Origin: Spirochaetota bacterium
Lineage (GTDB): Bacteria > Spirochaetota > UBA4802 > UBA5368
Direction of reading: 5' to 3'
Length of the DNA stretch: 64,000 bases
Assembly: GCA_035477215.1 (NCBI GenBank)
Contig: DATIKU010000048.1
Location: 1-64,000 of the forward strand
In this document: piece after piece, positions 8,990-16,937 of the stretch
Layout of the letters: each line of letters starts with the position of its first letter
Numbering within the stretch: the first letter of the stretch is position 1
Program-made: the position numbers and the translations under genes
Notes under the pieces: model-generated
The model's input: the letters and a program-made list of their open reading frames with translations, nothing else
What the model was told of the DNA's origin: nothing
Databases searched by the model: none

Positions 8990-9011
8990 TACCACCGCCA
9001 TAATGGTGGTA
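8990..9011. repeat. Inverted repeat TACCACC-N8-GGTGGTA
   Basis: Two perfect 7-base arms surround an 8-base spacer in the divergent region between mcsA and the holin-like gene. It is not followed by a T-tract in either direction, so it looks like an operator or RNA hairpin rather than a terminator. No cognate regulator is apparent. Confidence 0.45.
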
Positions 9012-9253
9012 ATCCATACTTGCAGTGAATATTAAGCGGGGGGATAACCGTCGCGCATCTCAATTACGCAACAACTTTATTGACATTTTGCCATACTTTC
9101 GGCATGGTTTGCCGATACATGAACCGGTTGCATGACCCGATACGCCGGAGCCGCGCCCGGCGCAGGCCGGGGGAGGCGCCCGATATTTTTGGATTTATAC
9201 CGGTTCTCGATCTCGAAAGGGGACCGGGAAGGCCGCGAAAAGGAGACGACGAC

Positions 9254-9601
9254 ATGGCAAACCTTCTTATGCGATGGTGCGTAATTACCGCGGGAATCTG
9301 TGTTGCATCGCACCTGCTCCCCGGATTTACCGTTTCCTCGGTCTCCATGATGATCATCGGGGCAGCGGTCCTCGGGCTTCTCAATGTTACGCTCAGGCCC
9401 CTGCTTCTTCTGCTTACCCTGCCGCTCAACCTGCTGACGCTCGGGCTCTTCACCCTGGTGATCAACGGTCTCATTATATACATCACCGGCGGACTGATAA
9501 AAGGATGGCATATCGGCTCTTTCTGGACGGCCCTGGGCGCTTCGCTTATTATAAGCGTCATATCGCTCGTCGCCAACGCGGTTCTGCGGTTCGACCGATA
9601 G
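9254..9601 (+). CDS. Phage_holin_4_2/YvlD-type small membrane protein
   Basis: The product is 115 residues and almost entirely hydrophobic, with four predicted membrane helices (about 3-20, 27-47, 52-75, 85-110). The pattern LGLLNVTLRPLLLLLTLPLNLLTLGLF is the hallmark of the family once named for phage holins (spans here quoted in part: PLNLLTLGLF). It is now found as a chromosomal membrane protein of unknown function in many bacteria. The start at 9254 is supported by AGGAGA seven bases upstream and by the family's usual length. The ATP-grasp gene starts 3 bases after its stop, so they are probably co-transcribed. It is not evidence for a prophage. Confidence 0.82.
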   Translation: MANLLMRWCVITAGICVASHLLPGFTVSSVSMMIIGAAVLGLLNVTLRPLLLLLTLPLNLLTLGLFTLVINGLIIYITGGLIKGWHIGSFWTALGASLIISVISLVANAVLRFDR

Positions 9602-9604
9602 CCC

Positions 9605-10822
9605 ATGTTGTTTAAAAAGCGAAATACCGCCGCGCAGGCGCATTTCGTTTCGATAGGGGCCGGAGAAAACCAGGTCCCCCTTATCGCGGAGGCGGCCAGG
9701 CTCGGCTACCGGATCATCGCAGTCGACCGCAACCCCATCGCCCCGGGCGCGTCCCTGTGCAATTTGAAAATAATCGAATCCGTGGAGAACCACATCGAGA
9801 TATTCCGCCACCTTCAGGAGCCGCTCATCTGCGGGGAAATCGCGGGCGTCCTCACAAAATCCTACGGCAATGCCGTCAAAACGGCATGTTACATCGCCGA
9901 ACGCATCAACAAACCGCTCATACCCTTTCAGCGGATAGACGACTTCATCAATAAGAAGAAGATGAAGGCGGTGCTGGTTCGGGCCGGCATATCCACTCCG
10001 GAATTACTGGCGGTTGAACAGGGAACCTCCCGGAGGAAAATCGCCCGGCTCGGCTTTCCCCTCGTCGTCAAGCCGGTCACGGGGCACGCCAAAAAGGACG
10101 TTCGCCTGGTTGCGAACCAGCGCGAGCTCGAAGCGGCGCTGAAGGGGCGGAAATCGAAGGGAAACCGGTTTATCGTGGAACGCTTTTCTGAAGGGAGCGA
10201 GATCATCGCCGCCGGGATCGTGTTCCGCGGCACCTACCACCTGGCGTCCCTTTCGGATAAAACGCTCTCGCCCGCGCCCTACTTCGTCGACGTCATGCAC
10301 TCGTCCCCCTCGCGCTTCGGGCATCTCCGCGACAGGATCACGGCTCTGGGACAGCGCATAACGGAAGAATTCGAGATTGCCGTTTCTCCGCTCATCATGG
10401 AAATCATCGTGGGCGCCGACGGCGAGCTCGGCCTGATCGAGGCGGTCCCCGAGTTCGGCGGCGAGTTCATTCCCGAGCTTCTCATCCCGGAAAGCACCGG
10501 GTACCGGTTCATACGGGAAACCATAAAAGCGGCCACAAATACCGGTTTCACGCCGCCCGCATGGCGGGCGGAAAAGGCCGTCGTGGTCCGGTACATAACC
10601 GGCAACTCCGGCAGGCTTGTTTCATTCGACCACAGGCCGCGAAGGGTGCCCGGACTGGTGGCATGGAAGATGTTCAAGCGCGAAGGGGCCGAGATCCGCG
10701 GCCTCGCCGCCACCAACCACGACCGCGTCGGGGTCGTCATTACGCGCGGGCGCACTCACCAGGCCGCGCTTGACGCCGCCGGGCGCGCCGTCGCTGCACT
10801 CAAAATCACCATAGAGGGGTGA
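9605..10822 (+). CDS. ATP-grasp superfamily carboxylate ligase, substrate unknown
   Basis: The product is 405 residues. It follows the ATP-grasp plan: an N-terminal Rossmann-like lobe (VSIGAGENQVPLIAEA; IIAVDRNP), a central domain with KMKAVLVRAGIST and PLVVKPVTGHAKKDV (the ATP-binding lysine loop), and the acidic metal site in the MEIIV and GLIEAVPEFGGEFIPEL segments. These enzymes join a carboxylate to an amine or thiol through an acylphosphate. The layout is closest to PurK/carbamoyl-phosphate-synthase-like members, but no specific purine motif is evident. The methyltransferase genes that follow directly suggest a biosynthetic or envelope-modifying pathway. The substrate cannot be deduced. 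Confidence 0.82.
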   Translation: MLFKKRNTAAQAHFVSIGAGENQVPLIAEAARLGYRIIAVDRNPIAPGASLCNLKIIESVENHIEIFRHLQEPLICGEIAGVLTKSYGNAVKTACYIAERINKPLIPFQRIDDFINKKKMKAVLVRAGISTPELLAVEQGTSRRKIARLGFPLVVKPVTGHAKKDVRLVANQRELEAALKGRKSKGNRFIVERFSEGSEIIAAGIVFRGTYHLASLSDKTLSPAPYFVDVMHSSPSRFGHLRDRITALGQRITEEFEIAVSPLIMEIIVGADGELGLIEAVPEFGGEFIPELLIPESTGYRFIRETIKAATNTGFTPPAWRAEKAVVVRYITGNSGRLVSFDHRPRRVPGLVAWKMFKREGAEIRGLAATNHDRVGVVITRGRTHQAALDAAGRAVAALKITIEG

Positions 10823-10830
10823 CGGACCAT

Positions 10831-11475
10831 ATGGATTCCGAACGGGCATGGGAGCGGCATTACACCAGGGACAGGTCGGTGCTCCGCTACCCGGACGAAA
10901 ACCTCGTACGCATGCTCGTCCCGTTCATTAAAGACCGCAAGTCCCGTGCGCCCCGCGCACTCGATCTTGGCTGCGGTACGGGCCGGCACGTTGGCCTGCT
11001 TCTCGAGATGGGACTCGAGCGGCCGGTGGGGCTCGACACCAGCTTCAACGCGCTTTCCCTGTGCGCGGGGCTCTACGACGCCCCGTTCGTGCAGGCCGAC
11101 GCGCGGGCGCTTCCGGTGAGGTCCGATTCGCTCGACATCGTGGTGGCGTGGGGTTCGCTGCACTACACCGTCAAGGGGGATCTCGCCCCGATGCTCGCCG
11201 GGGTGCTTCGCGTACTCAGAAAGGGCGGCCGGCTCTTCGGCACGCTGCGCAACACGCGCGATACTTTTTTGAAAAAAGGCCTCCATCTCGGCGGCGACGT
11301 CTGGAAAACCGGCCTCGACGATATAGAAAGCTCCACCGTTGCCTTCTACTCCGAGGATGAGCTCCGCGCGGCCCTGTCGCCGTTTTCATCCTTCCAATAC
11401 GGTTTCATGGAGCGCAGTCCGCTCGGAAAACCGGATTCGGTCATATCGCACTGGTACTTCCAGGCGGAGAAATGA
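10831..11475 (+). CDS. Class I SAM-dependent methyltransferase (Methyltransf_11 type)
   Basis: The product is 214 residues with a Rossmann fold. The SAM motif I is ALDLGCGTGRHVGLL, followed by the acidic residue of motif II in PVGLDTS, then VQADARALPVRSDSLD and IVVAWGSLHY. The ATG at 10831 is chosen because GAGGGG (10814-10819) precedes it; a GTG at 10819 would overlap that site. The start lies 8 bases after the ATP-grasp stop and its own stop overlaps the next methyltransferase by 4 bases (ATGA), so translation is probably coupled. The substrate is unknown. Confidence 0.85.
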   Translation: MDSERAWERHYTRDRSVLRYPDENLVRMLVPFIKDRKSRAPRALDLGCGTGRHVGLLLEMGLERPVGLDTSFNALSLCAGLYDAPFVQADARALPVRSDSLDIVVAWGSLHYTVKGDLAPMLAGVLRVLRKGGRLFGTLRNTRDTFLKKGLHLGGDVWKTGLDDIESSTVAFYSEDELRAALSPFSSFQYGFMERSPLGKPDSVISHWYFQAEK

Positions 11476-12389
11476 GCGCCCCGTTTCACGATCCATCTAT
11501 ATACGAGCCGCCCCTGTCGGTCTGCGCGCTGTGCGGAAGCGGCCGGATCGCGCCGCTCTATGAGATTCGGCGCTACACGCCGCCTTTCCGGATCGACCGC
11601 TGCGGCGCGTGCGGCTTCATCTTCATGAATCCTCGATTTACGGACAACATAATACGGGGTTTCTACGGCGAGGACTATTACCGGGGCTCCGCCGAGTACG
11701 CATATTACGACGAACGGGAGGCGGAGCGCTTTGCCCGCCACGTCTGGAAGGCGCGCCTGCGCGTGATCGCCCGTTACGCCCGCGGCGGCAGGTTTCTCGA
11801 TGTGGGAGCCGCATTCGGCGGACTCCTAAAAGCGGCCTCGGCGCGATACGACGTCTACGGCATCGAGCCGTCGGAATATTCCGGCCATGAAGCCCGGAAG
11901 GTCTTCGGCGAACGCGTGCACATCGGCACGCTTGAGGATCATCCCTTTAAAAGCGGTTTCTTTTCGGCCATCACCATGATCGAGGTGATCGAGCACCTCG
12001 CCGACCCGACGCGCGCCCTGCGCGAGTGCCATCGCCTGCTACGGGACGGCGGCGTGCTCGTGGTGCAGACGGCCAACATGGCAGGGATACAATCCCGCCT
12101 GCAGGGCGAACGATATGCCTATTTCATGCCGGGACATCTTTCGTATTTCACCAGAAGAAACCTCACCGACCTGCTCCGGAAATCGGGGTTCGCGCGCGTC
12201 GTCGCCTATCATCCGGTTGAATTCGGGCTTCTTCCTAAATTGCTGAAGTCTCGTTTCACCTTCGAATCGGTATGGGACTACCGGCGATGGTTCCGGATCG
12301 CCTGGTACCACCTCGCCAGCAGGCTCCACTACGGCGATTTCGCCCTTACCAGTTCGATGGTGCTCTACGCTATCAAACAGCCGAAATAG
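11472..12389 (+). CDS. Zinc-knuckle class I SAM methyltransferase (Methyltransf_23 type)
   Basis: The product is 305 residues. An N-terminal zinc-binding element (CALCGSG, then CGACGFIFMNPRF) is typical of methyltransferases acting on sugars or cell-surface and secondary-metabolite intermediates. The SAM fold follows with FLDVGAAFGGLLKAA (motif I), YGIEPSE (motif II) and ITMIEVIEHLADP, then a C-terminal extension with NMAGIQSRLQGERY and the YFMPGHLSYF segment. The FxNPR motif after the zinc knuckle is a hallmark of this group. It overlaps the preceding methyltransferase gene by 4 bases and is the last gene of a four-gene plus-strand run starting with the holin-like gene. Confidence 0.87.
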   Translation: MSAPFHDPSIYEPPLSVCALCGSGRIAPLYEIRRYTPPFRIDRCGACGFIFMNPRFTDNIIRGFYGEDYYRGSAEYAYYDEREAERFARHVWKARLRVIARYARGGRFLDVGAAFGGLLKAASARYDVYGIEPSEYSGHEARKVFGERVHIGTLEDHPFKSGFFSAITMIEVIEHLADPTRALRECHRLLRDGGVLVVQTANMAGIQSRLQGERYAYFMPGHLSYFTRRNLTDLLRKSGFARVVAYHPVEFGLLPKLLKSRFTFESVWDYRRWFRIAWYHLASRLHYGDFALTSSMVLYAIKQPK

Positions 12390-12391
12390 TG

Positions 12392-12421
12392 TTGACTTTT
12401 GTAACTGAATGGCGTTCAGTT
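12392..12421 (+). promoter_or_regulatory. TTGACT promoter element with TetR-like operator
   Basis: A -35-like TTGACT (12392-12397) is followed by a perfect inverted repeat, AACTGAA-TGGCG-TTCAGTT (12403-12421). Its right arm falls where the -10 would lie. The arm and spacing resemble TetR/AcrR-family operators. It is about 170 bases upstream of the barrel gene and just after the methyltransferase stop. No TetR gene lies in the window. Confidence 0.45.
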
Positions 12422-12589
12422 TGTCCGGCGGCCGGAGAGTATTCCGACAGGCAGTGCGGCTCCGGTCGTCATCGGGTTGTTTTTACGGGAATTGCCGCGG
12501 CCCTCACGTTATCGTCGCAGGCATTGGATGCGCGGTGGTTTACGGGTTTTTCGGCAATTCATCATCATTCGCCAAGAGGAGATACAGGT

Positions 12590-13885
12590 ATGAAAAAATG
12601 TCTGGTTGTTTGTCTGGCGCTTTTCATGGCGCTGGCGTTCCTTCCGCTCGGCGCACAGGCCGCGAGGCTGAGCGAGGACACGCTGGCAAAAAAGAAGGAG
12701 GGCTGGTACCCGACGGGACTTCCGCTGGTAAACTTTTCCAGCGATGACGGGTTCGGCTACGGCGTGCGCGGGTATATGTATTACAATGGCTCGAAGGGCG
12801 ACCCCTATTTCGACAGCACCCCGTATTTCATGCAGCTCTATGCGCAGTTCTTCGCGACGACGGGCGGCGTCTATTACCACGAACTGAACCTCGACATGCC
12901 CTACTTCATGGGGACCAAGTTCCGCATACTCTCGGCGGCCGTGCTGAACAAGGACAAGAACGCCAACTTCTTCGGCCTGGGCGCGGACAACGCCAAGCGG
13001 AACCTGTATGACGACCTTGGTAATGAATACGATAAGTATTCGGATTTCAAGGAAGATTTCCTGGACGTTGCCGGCAACGAAAAATGGCACAAATACTCCA
13101 TAAGCAAGCCCAAGTTCTACTTTTATCTTTTCCGCGACATCACTGAGGAACTGAAGCTCATGGTTGGCGCCGAGTTCAAGAAGATCGAGATAAGCCCCTG
13201 GGGCGGAAAGGAATTCGATAATAATCTCCAGAACACCACCCTTCTCGAAATCTGGCAGCCGGAAGGCTACGATGGTGGCTGGACGAACTTTGGCCGTGCC
13301 GGCATCGGCTATGACACGCGCGATTTCGAACCCGATCCTAAAAAAGGTTACTATGCCGAATACTGCTTCGAAGCGGCGACGGGGATCATCGGTTCCGATT
13401 ACGATTTCACCAAGCACAACGTGCAGCTCATGTATTTCCTGACGCCGTTTAATCCCCTCACCTTCGGTTTGCGGGCCGGATACACCACCTCCGCGAACGA
13501 CATCCCGTTCTACGAGATGGATTACTTCGGCTTCGCGCTCAACCGCCGGCAGGGCCTCGGCGGCAACCGCACGCTGCTCGGTTACAAAAAGAGCCGCTTT
13601 GTGGGCAAGACGATGACCGTGGCCAACGCCGATGCGCGGTTCCAGTTCTGGGAAATCACCGGCGGCGGGCAGCGTTTCGCGTTCAAGCTTATCGGATTTT
13701 ACGACACCGGAAACGTGTACGACGAGGCGGGCAATCCCTTCGACAGCCCGCGCTGGGCCGATTACCATCATTCCTACGGCGGCGGGCTCGCCATCGCCTG
13801 GAACCTCTCGACGATCGTCCATTTCCTCTATGGTATGAGCGAGGAAGACTCGTCCATCTCGATCGACTTCAACTACAAGTTCTAA
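12590..13885 (+). CDS. D15/Omp85-type outer-membrane beta-barrel protein
   Basis: The product is 431 residues with a signal peptide (MKKCLVVCLALFMALAF, cleavage after AQA). The rest is rich in alternating aromatic strands (GYGVRGYMYYNG, FYFYLFRDI, NADARFQFWEI) and ends in NYKF, with the terminal Phe recognised by the Bam complex. RAGIGYDTRDFEPDPKKGYYAEY is the D15/surface-antigen hallmark (here the core is YDTRDFEPDPKKG). No POTRA domains are present, so it is a stand-alone barrel of the type seen in many spirochaetes and Bacteroidetes, rather than BamA itself. The start is fixed by AGAGGAGA upstream and by the signal peptide; the open frame continues upstream but is not coding. A bidirectional terminator follows. 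Confidence 0.88.
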   Translation: MKKCLVVCLALFMALAFLPLGAQAARLSEDTLAKKKEGWYPTGLPLVNFSSDDGFGYGVRGYMYYNGSKGDPYFDSTPYFMQLYAQFFATTGGVYYHELNLDMPYFMGTKFRILSAAVLNKDKNANFFGLGADNAKRNLYDDLGNEYDKYSDFKEDFLDVAGNEKWHKYSISKPKFYFYLFRDITEELKLMVGAEFKKIEISPWGGKEFDNNLQNTTLLEIWQPEGYDGGWTNFGRAGIGYDTRDFEPDPKKGYYAEYCFEAATGIIGSDYDFTKHNVQLMYFLTPFNPLTFGLRAGYTTSANDIPFYEMDYFGFALNRRQGLGGNRTLLGYKKSRFVGKTMTVANADARFQFWEITGGGQRFAFKLIGFYDTGNVYDEAGNPFDSPRWADYHHSYGGGLAIAWNLSTIVHFLYGMSEEDSSISIDFNYKF

Positions 13886-13902
13886 GAGGGCTCACTGCCG
13901 AT

Positions 13903-13936
13903 AAAAAAGAGGCGCCTTCGGGGCGCCTCTTTTTTT
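13903..13936. terminator. Bidirectional Rho-independent terminator
   Basis: GAGGCGCC/GGCGCCTC form a perfect stem with a TTCGG loop, flanked by an A-tract on the left and a T-tract on the right. It can end both the barrel gene (plus) and the NAD(P)HX repair gene (minus), which converge here. Confidence 0.9.
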
Positions 13937-13952
13937 GCGTTCGCGATTGCCA

Positions 13953-15500
13953 TCAAAGCTCCGCCATCGCCTTTCTGAGATACTCCACCGTATCGGTCGC
14001 CTTAAGCACCATAACGCCCGAGGCCTCGACCGCCAGATCCGCCGCGCGCCCGTGAAGATACGCGCCGATCCCCGCCGCCTCAAGCGGCCCGATTCCGCGC
14101 AACAGAAGCGATCCGACAACCCCCGCAAGCACGTCGCCGCTTCCCGCGGTGGCGAGCGCCCGGTTGCCGGTTGTGTTGATGAGCGAGCGCTTTCCGTCCG
14201 AAACGATCGTCGCGGGCCCCTTGAGGAGGGCGACCGCACCGGTGCGCGATCCAAGATGAAGCGCCGCGGCGAAGCGGTTCTTTTTAATCGAGTCGACCGG
14301 TTGGCCGAGGAGCCGCGAGGCCTCGCCGAAGTGGGGCGTTATGACGAAGGAAACGCCCTCCGGCAGGGACGTCTCTTCGAGGTAACGCGCGAGATGATAA
14401 AGCCCGTCGCCATCCACGAGCGCGAATCCGATGCCACTCTTCGGAAGCGAACCCATGACCGTCGCAAAGACGGCCTGCGACTCGTCAGTGCGCCCCATTC
14501 CCGGACCGATGACGAGCGCGTCGTAGCGCCGCTCCCCGTCAAGAAAGGCCCGAACTCCTGCTTCGGCCGCCCCGGGGCCCCCCGAAACGGGGAATGACCG
14601 TGTCATAAGCTCGGGGATCTTTCCCGCTATGACCGCGCGCGCCGTTTCGGTGGTGAGGAGCGTCGCGAGTCCGACGCCCGCCTCGAAGGCCGCCATCGCG
14701 CTCATCATGATGGCGCCTTCCATGCAGTCGAAACCGCCGACAAGCAGCAGGTGGCCCGCGTCGCCCTTATACGAATCGGCGTAATGTTCAACGGCGAGCC
14801 GCGCACGCGCATAGTCCGCGTCGAGCAGGTCGGTGGTAAGATCGTCGCTCTCAAGGAGACTGCGGGGAAATCCGATATCGGCCACATGGACCTCGCCCGT
14901 GTATTCGCGGCCGGGCCATGTTACAAGCGAGATCTTGGGCAGGCCGATCGTGACGGTATACGCGGCGCGAACGACGGGCCCCTCCGGGCCGCCGCCGCCC
15001 GATGGCAGGCCGCTTGGCATGTCCACGGAGAGTACCGTTCTCTCCGAGGCGTTGACGGCGTCGATGATCTCCGCCGTCGCCGCGCGCACCGGGCCTTCAA
15101 AGCCCGTTCCGAGCAGGGCGTCGATTATGAGGTCGTACCGGCCGAAATCGATGCGCCCAACGGTGTCCGGCCCGGCAATCTCGGTTATCGGAAGGCCGCC
15201 GTTCACGCACGCGTGCAGAAACACCGCCGACAGCGGCGTCACTCCCTCCTTCGCTCCCGCGAGAAAGATCTCGACCGGGATGCCGCGCCCGGCGAGATGA
15301 AAAGCGGCGACGAAACCGTCTCCGCCGTTATTGCCGCTTCCGCAAAAAACGGCGACGGCGCCTTCCCCGCGGTAAACCGATTCGGCGAACTCCGCGACCG
15401 CCTTCCCCGCCCCGGCCATAAGCGTCTCGCCGGGGATCCCCATCACGTCGATCGTCTCGGCGTCGATTCGGCGCATTTCTTCGGCGGTCACCGCTTTCAT
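13953..15500 (-). CDS. nnr: Bifunctional NAD(P)HX epimerase/ADP- or ATP-dependent dehydratase
   Basis: The product is 515 residues. It repairs hydrated NADH and NADPH. The N-terminal YjeF_N domain (about 1-215) epimerises the R and S forms, with GSGNNGGDGFVAA and DALLGTGFEGP. The C-terminal YjeF_C ribokinase-like domain (about 225-510) dehydrates the S form, with GDAGHLLLVGG, VIGPGMGRTDES, FVITPHFGEASRLLG, LLKGPATIV and TAGSGDVLAGVVG (the catalytic GSGD loop). The length matches the fused bacterial form. It starts directly after the lipoprotein gene's stop on the same strand (TAG-ATG contiguous), so the two are probably co-translated. Confidence 0.94.
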   Translation of the reverse strand: MKAVTAEEMRRIDAETIDVMGIPGETLMAGAGKAVAEFAESVYRGEGAVAVFCGSGNNGGDGFVAAFHLAGRGIPVEIFLAGAKEGVTPLSAVFLHACVNGGLPITEIAGPDTVGRIDFGRYDLIIDALLGTGFEGPVRAATAEIIDAVNASERTVLSVDMPSGLPSGGGGPEGPVVRAAYTVTIGLPKISLVTWPGREYTGEVHVADIGFPRSLLESDDLTTDLLDADYARARLAVEHYADSYKGDAGHLLLVGGFDCMEGAIMMSAMAAFEAGVGLATLLTTETARAVIAGKIPELMTRSFPVSGGPGAAEAGVRAFLDGERRYDALVIGPGMGRTDESQAVFATVMGSLPKSGIGFALVDGDGLYHLARYLEETSLPEGVSFVITPHFGEASRLLGQPVDSIKKNRFAAALHLGSRTGAVALLKGPATIVSDGKRSLINTTGNRALATAGSGDVLAGVVGSLLLRGIGPLEAAGIGAYLHGRAADLAVEASGVMVLKATDTVEYLRKAMAEL

Positions 15501-16577
15501 CTATTTCCACTCCATCACTTCGACGTCTTTCCTGCTTACGTGAGCGCTGTAGAGCTGGCCGTTCTCGTCGGCGAAGATGTCCTCATAGAATTTATTGTCT
15601 TTCATCTGGACCAGCACGTTGTTGATGACGTTGCCGTCGAGGTTCAGGATGGCGAACTTAATTTTAGCGCCCTCGACGTTCCATAAAAGCAGGTGCTTGT
15701 CATCGACGAGGTTGAAGAGCTCATTTTTAGGGTCCGGAATGGTGATTGTGCTGCGTTCTTCCTTTCGACCCCTTTCGACCGAATAATTGTAGATCTTTCT
15801 GTATTTGAAACGCGACCCGTGGTAATAGGCGACCGAAACGAGGAAGTCCTCGCCGCTCGAGAACGTCTTGATGCCCTCGATCCGACCCGTGTACGTTTCG
15901 CCCTTCTCGGTTTCCCTGAAGTCCTGGGCCCCGAGGTTTATATAGAAGTTCCTCTTGCGGTTGTCGAAGCGGTACACGCTCCAGGTATCGAACGATCTCG
16001 ACACGACGAAAAGCCTGTCGTGCCGGTCGATCTGAATATCCTCTATGTAATAAAACGGAATATCCGGGCTCCCCTTCTGGCCGATGGTATGCATTAGGCC
16101 GCCCGATTTGTCGAATACGAGTATATAGCTTGGCGAAAAGTCGATTTCTTCGCCGCGCTCCGATCGCATGGCGCCGCCCGAGGGCATGAGGCGGTTCTGC
16201 ACGTAGATTGACCCGCGCGAATCGACCGCCATCACGCCGATGACGCTGAAGTTGAACGACGACTGCTTTACGTCGCCGGCGTCCTCGCGCGACACCCTGG
16301 GGCCGATCACCAGGAGCGGGTCCCCGCCGCGGTCGAGCACCTGCAGCCGTTTGAGCATGTTGTCGGCGGTATAGATTTTGCCGTCGAACACGCGCACGGT
16401 GAAGGACTGGTTGAACACCCCGCTTTCGTTGAAATCCATCATAACGCCGCCCGGGGCGCCGGCATTCGGTATCGAACAGAGTTTTTTGCCCTTGAGGGCG
16501 CTCACCTTCCACTGCCCGCAGGAAACAGGGCCGATTAAAAGGGCCGTGACGATCGCCATGGATATCGCTTTTTTCAT
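15501..16577 (-). CDS. Lipoprotein with predicted beta-propeller repeats
   Basis: The product is 358 residues from the ATG at 16577, chosen because it gives a clear lipoprotein signal (MKKAISMAIVTALLIGPVSC, Cys about residue 20) with GAGG just upstream. The open frame reaches back to 16937, but that part has no signal or motif. The mature protein has spaced blade-like segments (FNFSVIGVMAVDSRGSIYVQN, in part; VDDKHLLLWNVEGAKIKFAILN, in part) of the six-bladed propeller type found in spirochaetal lipoproteins. It probably sits on the periplasmic face of a membrane. The function is unknown, and its close linkage to the nicotinamide repair gene may be incidental. Confidence 0.75.
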   Translation of the reverse strand: MKKAISMAIVTALLIGPVSCGQWKVSALKGKKLCSIPNAGAPGGVMMDFNESGVFNQSFTVRVFDGKIYTADNMLKRLQVLDRGGDPLLVIGPRVSREDAGDVKQSSFNFSVIGVMAVDSRGSIYVQNRLMPSGGAMRSERGEEIDFSPSYILVFDKSGGLMHTIGQKGSPDIPFYYIEDIQIDRHDRLFVVSRSFDTWSVYRFDNRKRNFYINLGAQDFRETEKGETYTGRIEGIKTFSSGEDFLVSVAYYHGSRFKYRKIYNYSVERGRKEERSTITIPDPKNELFNLVDDKHLLLWNVEGAKIKFAILNLDGNVINNVLVQMKDNKFYEDIFADENGQLYSAHVSRKDVEVMEWK

Positions 16578-16617
16578 AAAACCTCGCAGTACACGGGACG
16601 GCTGTCCATCTGTACAC

Positions 16618-16646
16618 TGCATAGTAAAGGCCCGGCTATAATTCAA
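16618..16646 (-). promoter_or_regulatory. Candidate promoter of the lipoprotein-nnr operon
   Basis: On the minus strand TTGAAT (16646-16641) and TATGCA (16623-16618) are 17 bases apart, about 40 bases upstream of the lipoprotein start. The -10 match is only moderate. Confidence 0.35.
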
Positions 16647-16749
16647 GAGAAAAACTCCCGCATGCCCGGTCCCATCCTCCCCCGATGCCATACCGCGCAA
16701 TCCGGGAGAGGAAGGCACCCGCGGCGGACCGTGCGGGGCGAATAAAAAA

Positions 16750-16768
16750 TATTTTGCGTTGCAAAATA
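16750..16768. repeat. Inverted repeat TATTTTGC-GTT-GCAAAATA, candidate operator
   Basis: Two perfect 8-base arms surround a 3-base centre. It lies 23 bases upstream of the -35 element of the candidate acyl-CoA dehydrogenase promoter. The size and symmetry suit a dimeric repressor or activator. No adjacent regulator gene exists. Confidence 0.5.
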
Positions 16769-16791
16769 ATTGAATTTTGATTGCATTGATA

Positions 16792-16821
16792 TGGACAAAG
16801 CCCAATCTGCGTTCATATACA
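16792..16821 (+). promoter_or_regulatory. Candidate promoter of the acyl-CoA dehydrogenase gene
   Basis: TGGACA (16792-16797, one mismatch to TTGACA) and TATACA (16816-16821) are 18 bases apart. This would give a leader of about 110 bases before the ATG at 16938. Confidence 0.45.
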
Positions 16822-16937
16822 CGACAGAGTTGATTCGGACCCTGAAACGTCACGCCCGCCCGGTTGCGATCGGTAGGGGCGGACGACGCCTTTCCCGGTT
16901 GCGAAACCGGCCTATTATCGAATGCGAGGAGAATCAA

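Larger units (their letters stand above)
8826..9253. other. Divergent intergenic region, mcsA to holin-like gene
   Basis: This 428-base gap holds the candidate mcsA promoter, an inverted repeat at 8990-9011, and a perfect -35 hexamer TTGACA at 9080-9085 with no acceptable -10 downstream. An in-frame extension of the holin-like gene back to 9080 is possible, but it encodes a Pro/Arg-rich stretch unlike the family. I see no RNA gene. Confidence 0.5.
16578..16937. other. Divergent intergenic region, lipoprotein to acyl-CoA dehydrogenase
   Basis: This 360-base gap holds the candidate lipoprotein promoter (16618-16646), an inverted repeat (16750-16768) and the candidate acyl-CoA dehydrogenase promoter (16792-16821). 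Open frames extend into it from both sides but lack recognisable protein features. Confidence 0.5.

Noticed and set aside
9080-9108. Promoter from the perfect TTGACA at 9080
   Set aside because: No -10-like hexamer occurs 16-19 bases downstream; CATGGT is the best and is poor.
9254-9601. Prophage suggested by the holin-like gene
   Set aside because: The family is mostly chromosomal, no other phage genes are near and base composition is unchanged.
12509-13822. 437-codon minus-strand open frame opposite the D15 barrel gene
   Set aside because: The plus strand has a signal peptide, D15 hallmark and C-terminal Phe; the minus frame has no family features.
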